The position numbers and the translations under genes are program-made. Of a stretch of 64,000 nt of DNA, positions 35,321-44,013 are shown one piece after another; within the stretch, counting starts at the first letter, position 1, and every line of letters starts with the position of its first letter. Under the pieces are notes generated by a model, which searched no databases, was not told the origin of the DNA, and saw nothing but the letters and a program-made list of their open reading frames with translations. The stretch comes from Hyphomicrobiales bacterium (lineage in GTDB: Bacteria; Pseudomonadota; Alphaproteobacteria; Rhizobiales; Rhizobiaceae), in NCBI GenBank assembly GCA_900472925.1, contig UCJU01000021.1, positions 47,597 to 111,596 on the forward strand. The letters are read 5' to 3'.

Positions 35321-35330
35321 GATTGCAGTC

Positions 35331-35771
35331 ATGACACAAGATCGCTTCCTCGGCGTCGCAGCACTTGCTTTGGCCGCCGTTATGATAACCTTCGGTTATA
35401 ATCTACAAGCGCCATTTGCCTATGAGCCGGTGGGACCGAGGGCGTTCCCGCTGATGGCCGCAGGTGCGATCGCGATTTGCGGATTGCTCCTCGTGCTGAA
35501 ACCCGGGCAAGCGAATACGACAGAAGGATCGGGCATCACGCGCCCGATCCTCATCCTCGCTGTTTGCCTTCTGGCATACGCTCTTCTGTTCCAACCCGTC
35601 GGCTTCGTCATATCGACGACGCTGATGATGGTCCCGATTGCCATGGTGTTTGGCGCGCTGTGGTGGCAGGGCGCTATCACAGGTGTGGTGCTCGCCGTTT
35701 CATCCTACCTGCTCTTCGACAAGGTCCTTGATGTCGTTTTGCCTGTTGGACCACTTGGGGGAATGATCTGA
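35331..35771 (+). CDS. tctB: TctB small membrane subunit
   Basis: 146 aa with four hydrophobic segments and the family pattern FGYNLQAPFAYEPVGPRAFPLMAAGAI near the N terminus. AGGA precedes the ATG. It begins 10 bp after tctC, and its stop overlaps the tctA ATG as TGATG. It is the small membrane subunit of the tripartite tricarboxylate transporter. Confidence 0.92.
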   Translation: MTQDRFLGVAALALAAVMITFGYNLQAPFAYEPVGPRAFPLMAAGAIAICGLLLVLKPGQANTTEGSGITRPILILAVCLLAYALLFQPVGFVISTTLMMVPIAMVFGALWWQGAITGVVLAVSSYLLFDKVLDVVLPVGPLGGMI

Positions 35772-37300
35772 TGGAAACCTTGTCTTATCTGGGCCACGGC
35801 TTTGGCATTGCACTCCAGCCCACCAATCTTTTCCTGGCCGCCATTGGCGCCGTTGTCGGCACCATGGTCGGCGTATTGCCCGGACTTGGTCCGATCAACG
35901 CGGTTGCCATGTTGGTACCTGTCGTCTTCGCACTGGGTCTCACCCCGGAATCCTCGCTGATCCTGATGGCGGCGATCTATATCGGTTCGGAATATGGCGG
36001 ACGGATCAGCGCCATTCTTTTGAACGTTCCCGGAGAAGCTTCGGCTGTCATGACCGCCATCGAAGGCTATCCACTGGCGCGGCAGGGCAAGGCGGGTATC
36101 GCGCTGTCGCTCTCGGCCTGGACGTCCTTCGTCGGTTCGGCCATTGCGACCGTTGGCATCGTACTGGCAGCTCCGGTGCTGGCGAGTTGGGCACTTGCGT
36201 TTGGTCCTATCGAGTATGTCTCGCTGATGGTCTTTGCCTTCGCCTGTCTCACCGGATTGCTGACGGACCAGCCGGTCAAGGCTCTGCTTGCCATTATGCT
36301 CGGCCTTGCAATTTCAACAGTGGGGATCGATGCCAATTCAGGCGTCTATCGCTACACATTCGGTTCGCCCAATCTCGTGGATGGCGTCCAGTTTGCCACC
36401 GTCGTCATCGGTCTCTTTGCCATCAGCGAATTGCTGATCATGCTGGAAAGCATGAAAGGTGGCGCTGCGCCGCGCATCGAGCAGCTTGGACGCCCCCTTT
36501 TCAACCGCGCTGAAATGAAGTTTACCAATGCTGCGACCATGCGTGGATCTCTGATCGGGTTTTTCGTCGGCATTCTTCCCGGTGCCGGAGGTACTGTCGC
36601 CTCCGCACTCTCCTACACCACCGAAAAGCGCGTCGTTGAGCGGAGCGATCCTGAAGGCAGTCGTTTTGGCCAAGGCGACATGCGTGGCCTGGCATCCGTC
36701 GAAGCTGCAAACAACAGCGCTTCGAACAGCAATTTCATTCCCATGCTAACGCTCGGCATTCCCAGTTCGGGAACGACGGCCATCATGCTGGGCGTGTTGA
36801 CGCTCTATAATATCACGCCGGGTCCTGCGCTTTTCCGCACGCAGCCGGACCTCGTCTGGGGGCTGATTGCATCCTTGTTCATCGGCAACATCATTCTTCT
36901 CGCCATAAACATTCCCCTCGTTGGTCTGTTTGCCAAGATGCTGTCCGTTCCGGGCTGGGTCCTCGTGCCATTCATCGTGGTCGTCAGCGCCATCGGTGTC
37001 TATTCCGGCAAATCGACCACGTTCGATCTGGTCCTCATGGTGGTGCTTGGCGTGGGAGCCTATTTCCTGCGGCGGTTCGGGGTTCCCATGGCACCTCTCA
37101 TTCTTGGGCTCGTGCTTGGAAAAATACTGGAACAAAGCTTGAGGCGTGCGCTTTCTCTGTCGGCTGGCGACGTAACCATCCTCTGGTCGAGCCCGATCTC
37201 AATCGTCCTGTGGGTCATGGCTGTCGCTGTCCTTGTCACACCGCTGCTCCTGCCACGGTTCAGAAAGTGGCGAGAAAAGACTGTTGTAGAAACTGACTGA
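35771..37300 (+). CDS. tctA: TctA large membrane subunit
   Basis: 509 aa with about 12 hydrophobic segments. Signature stretches are VGVLPGLGPINAVAMLVPVVF, YIGSEYGGRISAILLNVPGEASAVMTAIEGYPLARQGKAG and FFVGILPGAGGTVASALSYTTEKR. It is the cation-coupled translocation subunit working with TctB and TctC. It overlaps tctB by one base and is followed after 8 bp by the lyase gene, so all are one operon. Confidence 0.96.
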   Translation: METLSYLGHGFGIALQPTNLFLAAIGAVVGTMVGVLPGLGPINAVAMLVPVVFALGLTPESSLILMAAIYIGSEYGGRISAILLNVPGEASAVMTAIEGYPLARQGKAGIALSLSAWTSFVGSAIATVGIVLAAPVLASWALAFGPIEYVSLMVFAFACLTGLLTDQPVKALLAIMLGLAISTVGIDANSGVYRYTFGSPNLVDGVQFATVVIGLFAISELLIMLESMKGGAAPRIEQLGRPLFNRAEMKFTNAATMRGSLIGFFVGILPGAGGTVASALSYTTEKRVVERSDPEGSRFGQGDMRGLASVEAANNSASNSNFIPMLTLGIPSSGTTAIMLGVLTLYNITPGPALFRTQPDLVWGLIASLFIGNIILLAINIPLVGLFAKMLSVPGWVLVPFIVVVSAIGVYSGKSTTFDLVLMVVLGVGAYFLRRFGVPMAPLILGLVLGKILEQSLRRALSLSAGDVTILWSSPISIVLWVMAVAVLVTPLLLPRFRKWREKTVVETD

Positions 37301-37308
37301 GAACGCTC

Positions 37309-38214
37309 ATGCCCTATCTGGTCGAACCTGACGCGCAACGTCCCTCTACCGGAGAACAGTTGCGGGACATGCTGAAAAGCCCGGGCATCGTACAGATGCC
37401 CGGCGCACATAATGGACTGGCCGCCCTGCAAGCCAAGGCGGCTGGGTTCAAGGCGCTCTATCTTTCGGGTGCCGCCATGAGCGCGTCCATGGGGTTGCCG
37501 GATCTGGGAATTCTCACTCTCGAAGACGTTCTTTTTTTCACCAGGCAGATCGTCCGTGCCAGCGGACTCCCTGTGCTGGTCGATGCCGATACGGGTTTCG
37601 GTGAGGCCCTGAACGTGATGCATACGGTTCGCAGCCTTGAAGAGGCGGGTGCAGCGGCAGTGCAGATCGAAGATCAGGTTCTGCCGAAGAAATGCGGACA
37701 CCTGAATGATAAAAAGCTGGCCACCGCCGATGACATGGCCGCCAAAATTGCGGCGGCAAGAAAGGCACGTCGATCCCTCGTTATCGTGGCGCGGACCGAC
37801 GCCGTGGAAAGTGAGGGTATGGAGAAGGCGATCGACAGAGCGAAGCTCTACGTCAGGGCAGGCGCGGACGCTGTGTTCCCGGAAGCGCTGACAACGGAAG
37901 CGATGTTCCGCGAGTTTGCTGCCGCAATGGGGTCAACGCCGCTTCTGGCCAACATGACCGAGTTTGGCAGATCGCCTGCCATGACTGCAGATGAGCTTCA
38001 GGCGCTGAACTACAAGATGGTCATATGGCCAGTGTCTTCCCTGCGGATCGCCAATCGATCGCAGGAGATTTTGTACCGCGAGCTTTCCGAACACGGAACA
38101 ACCTCTGGCCTTGTCGAGCAGATGCAGACGCGCTCTCAACTCTACGACCTGATCGATCTCAAAGGATATGAAGCTCTGGATTCCAGCATAATCACCAGCC
38201 GCCTGCCATCCTAG
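37309..38214 (+). CDS. Isocitrate-lyase/PEP-mutase-family lyase, methylisocitrate-lyase-like
   Basis: 301 aa, TIM-barrel Mg-dependent lyase. Landmarks are YLSGAAMSASMGLPD, VLVDADTGFGEALNV (metal Asp), VQIEDQVLPKKCGHLNDKKL (catalytic Cys loop), VIVARTDA and GADAVFPEAL. The family includes 2-methylisocitrate lyase (PrpB) and 2,3-dimethylmalate lyase, cleaving C-C bonds of di- or tricarboxylates to pyruvate or succinate fragments. It is the last gene of the tct operon, so it probably cleaves the imported acid or a derivative. No prpC or prpD is present, so I give no gene symbol. Confidence 0.88.
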   Translation: MPYLVEPDAQRPSTGEQLRDMLKSPGIVQMPGAHNGLAALQAKAAGFKALYLSGAAMSASMGLPDLGILTLEDVLFFTRQIVRASGLPVLVDADTGFGEALNVMHTVRSLEEAGAAAVQIEDQVLPKKCGHLNDKKLATADDMAAKIAAARKARRSLVIVARTDAVESEGMEKAIDRAKLYVRAGADAVFPEALTTEAMFREFAAAMGSTPLLANMTEFGRSPAMTADELQALNYKMVIWPVSSLRIANRSQEILYRELSEHGTTSGLVEQMQTRSQLYDLIDLKGYEALDSSIITSRLPS

Positions 38215-38330
38215 GTGAAGCGCCGAGGCAGATGCCGCTCTCAAGCCGAGACCGCAATCCCTGCGCGCTCGGGAACGGACAAGCGCCCGGTCCCGATTTC
38301 CTCATGTTTTTCTTCCCCCTGGGAGAAAGT

Positions 38331-39827
38331 TTATTGGGACGCCAGCTTTGCAAAATCCTCATCAAGCTTTGCGAGTGATGTCGTAATCTTCAGCTTCCGC
38401 TCTGCAATCCATCCGTCTTGAGCTTGAAGTTTCTGCTTGGCCACACCGACCATCCGCGTCATTTCACTCGGCTGTGGCCCGCCGACCGTGGCGCGATTGT
38501 TGATGATCGCCACGGGATCGAGTGTCGAACGAAATTCGGCTTCGTTCATTGGCAAGTCGCCCGGGACGTTGGCGTCCTTGACGGACTCCTTGTAGATGCG
38601 CTGCGCCTCCGCATAGGGAAAATCGAGCGGCTTTATGTTGTTAGCCTTGGCATAGGTCACCACTTCGGAAGCAAAATGATGTCCCTCACGGAACGGGATC
38701 TTGTACTTGCGCATCATCACGTCGGCAACTTCCTGGGATGCGGTCCAGTCGCTATTGAGCTCCTCCAGCGCGCGTGCCGGGTCGATATTCAACGAGCCTA
38801 GAATCTTTTCGAAGTTGGCAAGGACCTTGACGGCGCTTTCAACCATCGCAGCACTGGCGCGTCCATCCTTGGGGTCGTTCATTCCCGGTGTCAGGTTGTG
38901 AGCCTGGATCATCGGACCGAGCGCAAGCGTGATTGCTGTGGATGCGTCCTGACGTGTGGCGTTCAAAATACCCGGGTTGCGCTTCTGAGGCATGGCACTT
39001 GAAACATAGGTGTTGCCGCCGCCTTCTTGCAGCAGGATCCAAGGCCTGGGCTGAGCGTACTGGGTCATCACATCCTGAATGAAACTCCCGGTGTGGAGCG
39101 CGATGCTGGTGACGATCGCACCGACTTCGACCGGTTGCTCGGTCGATGAAATCTGACCGGCATCATAGGCATTGTCCACAATGGCGGCAAAGCCGAGATA
39201 GTCTGCCATGCGTGTGCGATTGAGCGGCCAGCTCGTTCCGTTGAGAACGGTTGTGCCCATAGCTGAGCGGTCGATGCGTTCATAGGCTTGGCGGATACGC
39301 TGCGCATCGCGATCGAAACCCGCAGCATGGCCGAGGAGATAATGACCATAGCTGTTTGGCTGCGCGGCGACCCCGTTGGTGTAGTTTGGCACGATGGTCC
39401 CGATATTTTGCTCGGCAAGCGTAACGAGAGCCTTTGAGGTGCGATTGAGCTGCGCCGCCAGATCGAGCAGCTCATCCTTCAGCATCGCTGCACGATATGT
39501 GGCGATCATATCCTGGCTCGATCGGCCGGCATGCAACATCGTCACGCTGATACCGGCGGCCTCTATGAGCAGGGGCTCGAAGGTGATCACCAGCTTGGGA
39601 CGTTTGCCACCTGGCTTGTTGCCGTCTTCGAGGACCTTGGTGATGCCTGCAGCGGTCGATGGCACCAATGACTTGTCGAGTAGCCCCTCTTGGGAGTTGA
39701 TCACTGCGGTTGCCTTGTTGATCTCGCCCAGCCAAAAAAACTCATCCCGGACCTGTGCCTGCTGGCCTGAAACCGATGTGGCGCCGAGACACGCTGCAAT
39801 CGCGATACCGAAAGACGAGATTTTCAT
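38331..39827 (-). CDS. Secreted argininosuccinate-lyase-family protein with an altered catalytic His
   Basis: 498 aa. The ATG at 39827 (AGGGAG upstream) gives a signal peptide, MKISSFGIAIAACLGATSVSG, with cleavage near VSG-QQ, so a periplasmic location is predicted. The rest aligns by eye with argininosuccinate lyase: GRSSQDMIATYRAAM matches the ARSRNDQ region, NGTSWPLNR matches the GTTYPIDR region, and VSSAMPQKRNPGI is the flexible signature loop with the catalytic Ser. The conserved GYTHLQRAQP, which holds the catalytic His, reads NYTNGVAAQP here, so His is replaced by Asn. Family members release fumarate or cycloisomerise tricarboxylates. It is convergent with the tct-lyase operon. Substrate unknown. 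Confidence 0.85.
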   Translation of the reverse strand: MKISSFGIAIAACLGATSVSGQQAQVRDEFFWLGEINKATAVINSQEGLLDKSLVPSTAAGITKVLEDGNKPGGKRPKLVITFEPLLIEAAGISVTMLHAGRSSQDMIATYRAAMLKDELLDLAAQLNRTSKALVTLAEQNIGTIVPNYTNGVAAQPNSYGHYLLGHAAGFDRDAQRIRQAYERIDRSAMGTTVLNGTSWPLNRTRMADYLGFAAIVDNAYDAGQISSTEQPVEVGAIVTSIALHTGSFIQDVMTQYAQPRPWILLQEGGGNTYVSSAMPQKRNPGILNATRQDASTAITLALGPMIQAHNLTPGMNDPKDGRASAAMVESAVKVLANFEKILGSLNIDPARALEELNSDWTASQEVADVMMRKYKIPFREGHHFASEVVTYAKANNIKPLDFPYAEAQRIYKESVKDANVPGDLPMNEAEFRSTLDPVAIINNRATVGGPQPSEMTRMVGVAKQKLQAQDGWIAERKLKITTSLAKLDEDFAKLASQ

Positions 39828-40385
39828 TTTTGCACTCCCTGTATATGTAACCAGTCTGTGCAACTATTCGTATCGGGTCTTCGGCTGTCAACAACCTGTT
39901 CTCGTGGGCTTCATTTGTGGTGACTGGTTTCACACCCTGTTAAAGTGCCGAGCGTGACTCCTTCGGTCTGCTGACTGAGATCAAGCGGCGGTATTCGGCT
40001 CTGCGCGGCAAAATCGCGCCATAGTGGGTCGGGAAGATATTGTCTTCTCCGCCGGACGGGGCTTCAAAATTTCCCTTATTCCAAACCGAAAGCGACGACT
40101 TTGTCTGATTTTCGAGCGTCGTATCGACCAAAACTCCCGCCTCGAGACATATCCCATTACGAGTCTAAGAAAATACGTGATTTCTTGCAGTACAGTCCGC
40201 GTGCTGAAACGTGGTACTCAGAGAATCTGTCTTAACCCGAATAACCTATTTTTCTATACATAAAAATCCCAAGTTGTGAACGCTTTGGTTGAATAAAAAT
40301 ATCATGCTTCATGGACCTTGCGAGGTATTTTTACTTAATTCTGGCTCAGATTACCGGTCTAATAGTAACGCACAGGCATGAATAA
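39828..40385. other. 558-bp intergenic region holding the promoter of the secreted lyase
   Basis: No credible gene; short frames on both strands lack ribosome sites and recognisable features. The minus-strand promoter of the lyase gene is at 39863-39891. The right half is AT-rich and should hold the promoter of the acyltransferase gene. Confidence 0.5.
39863..39891 (-). promoter_or_regulatory. Sigma-70-like promoter of the secreted lyase gene
   Basis: Reading the minus strand, TTGACA (39891-39886) and AATAGT (39868-39863) are separated by 17 bp. The -10 lies about 35 bp upstream of the ATG at 39827. The -35 is a perfect consensus match. Confidence 0.55.
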
Positions 40386-41084
40386 ATGCGTCCAGGGATT
40401 GTGTTGCCATTTCGGACGCGGCGGCTCACTCCCGTGAAAACGGCAACGAAACGTTGGTTAAAAGATTTTTTCCTGTTGATCATCTCCCTGGATAGGTTTC
40501 CCAACATGATGCACAAACTCATACGCCGCCTGACCACGCACAAAATGAACAAGTCGATCAAACTTTTGAACCGTGGGCAGGCGCATGTGAAAGGGTCAGT
40601 CTCCGGTCCTGGAGAGATTTGGTTGGGCCAATCGTGGATAGGGCTCACCCCCGAGCCAACCCACCTCGCCATCCAGCAGGGTGGTCAACTCAATCTCAAT
40701 GGCCGTTTTGACGTTTTCAGTGGTGGCACAATCGGTATCCAAAGTGGCGCAACGCTCACCCTTGGAAGCGGGTTTGCCAATCGGAACAGCTGGATTTCCT
40801 GCGCGTGTGAAATAACGATTGGTGAGCAGGTTTTTATTGCAGATCAAGTCATCATTCGCGATTGGGACGGCCACACAATCGTTGGTCGCGATAACAAAGC
40901 ACCGATTAGAATCGGCAATCATGTCTGGATAGGCATGCGTTCGATCATTCTCAAAGGCGTCACGATTGGCGATGGAGCGGTCGTCGCAGCCGGTGCGGTC
41001 GTGACAAAAGACGTTCCGGCTGGAGTCGTCGTTGCCGGCAACCCCGCCAGAATCGTTAAGGAGGGTATAGAATGGGTCCCTTGA
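40386..41084 (+). CDS. Hexapeptide-repeat (left-handed beta-helix) acyltransferase
   Basis: 232 aa. After a basic N terminus come hexapeptide-type turns ([29 protein letters not shown]) and a C-terminal coil [45 protein letters not shown], typical of the maltose/colanic-acid-type O-acetyltransferases. It probably O-acetylates a cell-surface saccharide using acetyl-CoA. The start is uncertain; internal ATGs near 40506 are alternatives. It stands alone on its strand, 281 bp before the c-di-GMP gene. Confidence 0.88.
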   Translation: MRPGIVLPFRTRRLTPVKTATKRWLKDFFLLIISLDRFPNMMHKLIRRLTTHKMNKSIKLLNRGQAHVKGSVSGPGEIWLGQSWIGLTPEPTHLAIQQGGQLNLNGRFDVFSGGTIGIQSGATLTLGSGFANRNSWISCACEITIGEQVFIADQVIIRDWDGHTIVGRDNKAPIRIGNHVWIGMRSIILKGVTIGDGAVVAAGAVVTKDVPAGVVVAGNPARIVKEGIEWVP

Positions 41085-41183
41085 GAGTGAGCGTCGCCTG
41101 ACATGGGTTTTGCGCAGGTCGTTGTTGGATCTCATCAGACCATGATCCAAACTCCCATCTCGTAGTAATCGAATAAATTTTTA

Positions 41184-41197
41184 TTGACTTAGATCAA
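41184..41197 (+). promoter_or_regulatory. FNR/FixK-type box upstream of the c-di-GMP gene
   Basis: TTGACTTAGATCAA fits the FNR/FixK consensus TTGAY-N4-RTCAA exactly. It lies 168 bp upstream of the GGDEF-EAL start and 100 bp after the acyltransferase stop. The same bases are part of a longer dyad, TTGACTTAGATCAAGTCAA (41184-41202), so another regulator could recognise it. The downstream 160 bp are AT-rich. Confidence 0.6.
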
Positions 41198-41365
41198 GTC
41201 AAAATCTGCAAAAATTTTAAAATTAATTAAATCTGCGTTGAGTTTCGAATGTACTAATAATCGCTCACGAAATCTTAACTGATAAATCACACGATTGTGA
41301 CGAGTTAACACAATATTGGCTAATAACGATCAACTTGCCGCCAAGTCGCACTTGAAAGGCAAGTC

Positions 41366-43975
41366 ATGTTTTCTCAGCAAGGCAAGAGCCCCGCTTTCGG
41401 TGGTGAAAGATTCACGCATCGGATCGTTGTTCCGATGGCGGGTATTCTTATCATCGCTATTGTGGTCGTCATCGGTTTTCTTTTCGTTGCCGCAGACCGA
41501 CAAAACGGTCTTGAGGTCGAATCTTCGACCAAGCTTGCCCAGACAGCGCTTGCCGTAAAAACGCGCGAAGTCGCCCGCAACCTCAAGGACTACGCTGTCT
41601 GGGAGGATGTTTATAACAATCTCTATCTCAAAACAGACACGCAATGGGCCGCGACCGACGGCAATATTGGCGCAAACATTTTCGAGGGTCTGGGATACGA
41701 AGCGGCTTTTGCCATCAACGCAGCTGGCGAGACCGTCTATGCCGTCATTGACGGCGTTCCTGAAAAGGTCGACGCTTTCACGCTCGTTCCTGATGGCCTG
41801 CGCGATCTGGTCAAAAGCTCGCACAGTCAGGTGGAGCCTGTTACAGGCTTGCTGCGATCAGGCACGGATGTCCTCATCGTTGCCGCCACTTCCATTCTCC
41901 CGCCATCGGTCGACCGCGCATCTGTTGATGTGGCGACCCTTACATCCATCGTCTTTGCCAAAAAACTGAACCATTCTTTCCTTGAAAAGATGGGCCAGGA
42001 CTATCTCCTCTCGGGCTTGACCCACGACGACGTTGCACCTGCCAGTGCCGAAGCCTCGCTCCACCTGACATCGTATGATGGCAAGTCTCTAGGCGCTATC
42101 ACCTGGGCTCCCGCCAAGCCGGGTTACAAGCTGCTCCCTGTTCTGGCACCGCCGCTGGCGATTTGCGTGATCATTCTGAGCGCTTTTTCTCTTCTCGTCG
42201 TCCGTAATATCCGCAGATCGACGAAGGCGCTTGAAGAGTCTGCCAGAACAGTCGAGGCCTATGCTCAGACGCTCCAGGAAAGCGAAGCACGCTTTAAGGA
42301 TGTCGCGGAAGCGTCATCGGACTGGATATGGGAGTGCGATCCCCAGCTCCAGATGATGTTTCTGTCGAGCCGCTTTTCCGATGTTACCGGTATTTCGGCG
42401 GCCAGTGTTCTCGGGCGAACGCTGCAGCAGTTCTTCCAGAGCGACAGCGACAATGACGGCTGGACAAGACTTATACAGGAAACTTCGGAGCGGCACGCTT
42501 TCCGCGATCTACGCTGCATTTACAAGGATGCCTCCGGCACGACACGCGTCTGCCGCCTTGCCGGTCGGCCCAGTTACAATGCGGCAGGACACTTCGTCGG
42601 ATTTCGAGGCACGGCAACTGACATTACCGAAGAAGTCGAAGCACAGGCACGCGCAAGCCATCTCGCCCTCCATGATGCCTTGACCGGACTGCCCAATCGC
42701 GTGCTGTTCCGCGAGCGCCTCAACGCCGCACTCGCTACCAGCAGCGCCAAAGCCTCACGGGTTTCCGTCATTTGCCTCGATCTCGACCACTTCAAGGAAG
42801 TCAATGACACGCTGGGCCACGGTGCCGGTGACATCCTGCTCCGACAGCTTTCCCAGCGCCTTCTGGCCTGCGTCCGGTCCACCGATACCGTTGCCCGACT
42901 CGGTGGGGACGAGTTCGCCATCATCCAGACCGGCGTCAGCCAACCGGCCAAGTCGGAACAGCTTTGCCGAAGGCTGATCGAAGTGGTGAAAGCGCCGTTC
43001 GAGATCGACGGAAACGAACTGCATGTCGGTGTGAGCCTTGGGATCGCATTGTGCAAGGAATCTGGCAAGGACCCTGAGCGCATCCTGAAGAATGCGGACA
43101 TAGCGCTTTACCGGGCAAAACAGGCAGGACGAGCGACCTATCGCATTTTCGAAGCCCACATGGATCTGGAATTGCAGGAACGTAAATCACTGGAGCATGA
43201 TTTGCGCCAGGCGATGCTCAAAAACCAGTTGGAACTGCATTATCAGCCGCTGATCGACATCAGCTCGAAAAAAGTTGTCACCGTCGAAGCCCTGATCCGC
43301 TGGCACCATCCCGTTCGCGGTATCGTTCCTCCAATCGAATTCATTCCCATGGCGGAGGAGACGAACCTGATCGTTGCCATTGGCGAATGGGTTCTGGAAA
43401 CGGCTTGCAAACAGGCCTTGAGCTGGCCTGACCTGCGCGTCGCAGTGAACCTTTCACCCGTTCAATTCCGAAACCGCGAGCTGGTGGAGGTTGTGAAGGA
43501 TGTTCTTAAACGCACAGGCCTCGACCCGTCTCGCCTCGAGCTGGAAATCACCGAAAGCGTACTCATCAACGACGTCAGCTCAGCGCTTGCCACGTTGAAT
43601 GCCCTCAAGGATTTGGGCGTGAAAATCGCCATGGACGATTTTGGGACCGGCTATTCCTCGCTGGGCTATCTGAATTCCTTCCCGTTCGACAAAATCAAGA
43701 TCGACAAATCCTTCATCGGCGACATGAGCGACAAGGACAAGTCCGGGGCTATCGTGAAATCGGTCATCAGCCTGGGTCAAAGCCTCAACATGGTGACGAC
43801 GGCCGAAGGCGTGGAAACCGCCGAGCAGGCAACCTTCTTGACGAAAGAGGGCTGTGATCAATTGCAGGGATATTTCTTCAGTCGGCCTATCACGGCAACG
43901 GAACTCACAAGTTTCATGAGCGACTGGAACGAGCGCGAAAGCACTCAAGAGCTGGACGTCAGCGTCGCCGCCTAA
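41366..43975 (+). CDS. Membrane CHASE4-PAS-GGDEF-EAL c-di-GMP enzyme
   Basis: 869 aa. Transmembrane segments near residues 19-42 and 252-275 flank a periplasmic CHASE4-type sensor domain. A PAS domain (about 295-415) precedes a GGDEF domain with an intact GGDEF motif (about 513) and an inhibitory RSTD site five residues before it. The EAL domain has EALIRW (near 640), DDFGTGYSSLGYL, KIDKSFI and EGVETAEQ, so both diguanylate cyclase and phosphodiesterase activities may be intact. It links an external signal to c-di-GMP. AAAGG precedes the ATG. An FNR/FixK-like box upstream suggests oxygen control. Confidence 0.95.
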   Translation: MFSQQGKSPAFGGERFTHRIVVPMAGILIIAIVVVIGFLFVAADRQNGLEVESSTKLAQTALAVKTREVARNLKDYAVWEDVYNNLYLKTDTQWAATDGNIGANIFEGLGYEAAFAINAAGETVYAVIDGVPEKVDAFTLVPDGLRDLVKSSHSQVEPVTGLLRSGTDVLIVAATSILPPSVDRASVDVATLTSIVFAKKLNHSFLEKMGQDYLLSGLTHDDVAPASAEASLHLTSYDGKSLGAITWAPAKPGYKLLPVLAPPLAICVIILSAFSLLVVRNIRRSTKALEESARTVEAYAQTLQESEARFKDVAEASSDWIWECDPQLQMMFLSSRFSDVTGISAASVLGRTLQQFFQSDSDNDGWTRLIQETSERHAFRDLRCIYKDASGTTRVCRLAGRPSYNAAGHFVGFRGTATDITEEVEAQARASHLALHDALTGLPNRVLFRERLNAALATSSAKASRVSVICLDLDHFKEVNDTLGHGAGDILLRQLSQRLLACVRSTDTVARLGGDEFAIIQTGVSQPAKSEQLCRRLIEVVKAPFEIDGNELHVGVSLGIALCKESGKDPERILKNADIALYRAKQAGRATYRIFEAHMDLELQERKSLEHDLRQAMLKNQLELHYQPLIDISSKKVVTVEALIRWHHPVRGIVPPIEFIPMAEETNLIVAIGEWVLETACKQALSWPDLRVAVNLSPVQFRNRELVEVVKDVLKRTGLDPSRLELEITESVLINDVSSALATLNALKDLGVKIAMDDFGTGYSSLGYLNSFPFDKIKIDKSFIGDMSDKDKSGAIVKSVISLGQSLNMVTTAEGVETAEQATFLTKEGCDQLQGYFFSRPITATELTSFMSDWNERESTQELDVSVAA

Positions 43976-44013
43976 AACACAACAATAAAACAACACCATA
44001 ACAGGGACAGACT

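Noticed and set aside
37309..38214. Naming the ICL/PEP-mutase-family gene prpB
   Set aside because: The family motif fits several lyases (methylisocitrate, dimethylmalate and others), and the methylcitrate-cycle partners prpC and prpD are absent.
39940..40263. Small frames in the 558-bp gap between the secreted lyase and the acyltransferase
   Set aside because: No ribosome sites, no conserved features, and the region contains the promoter of the lyase gene.
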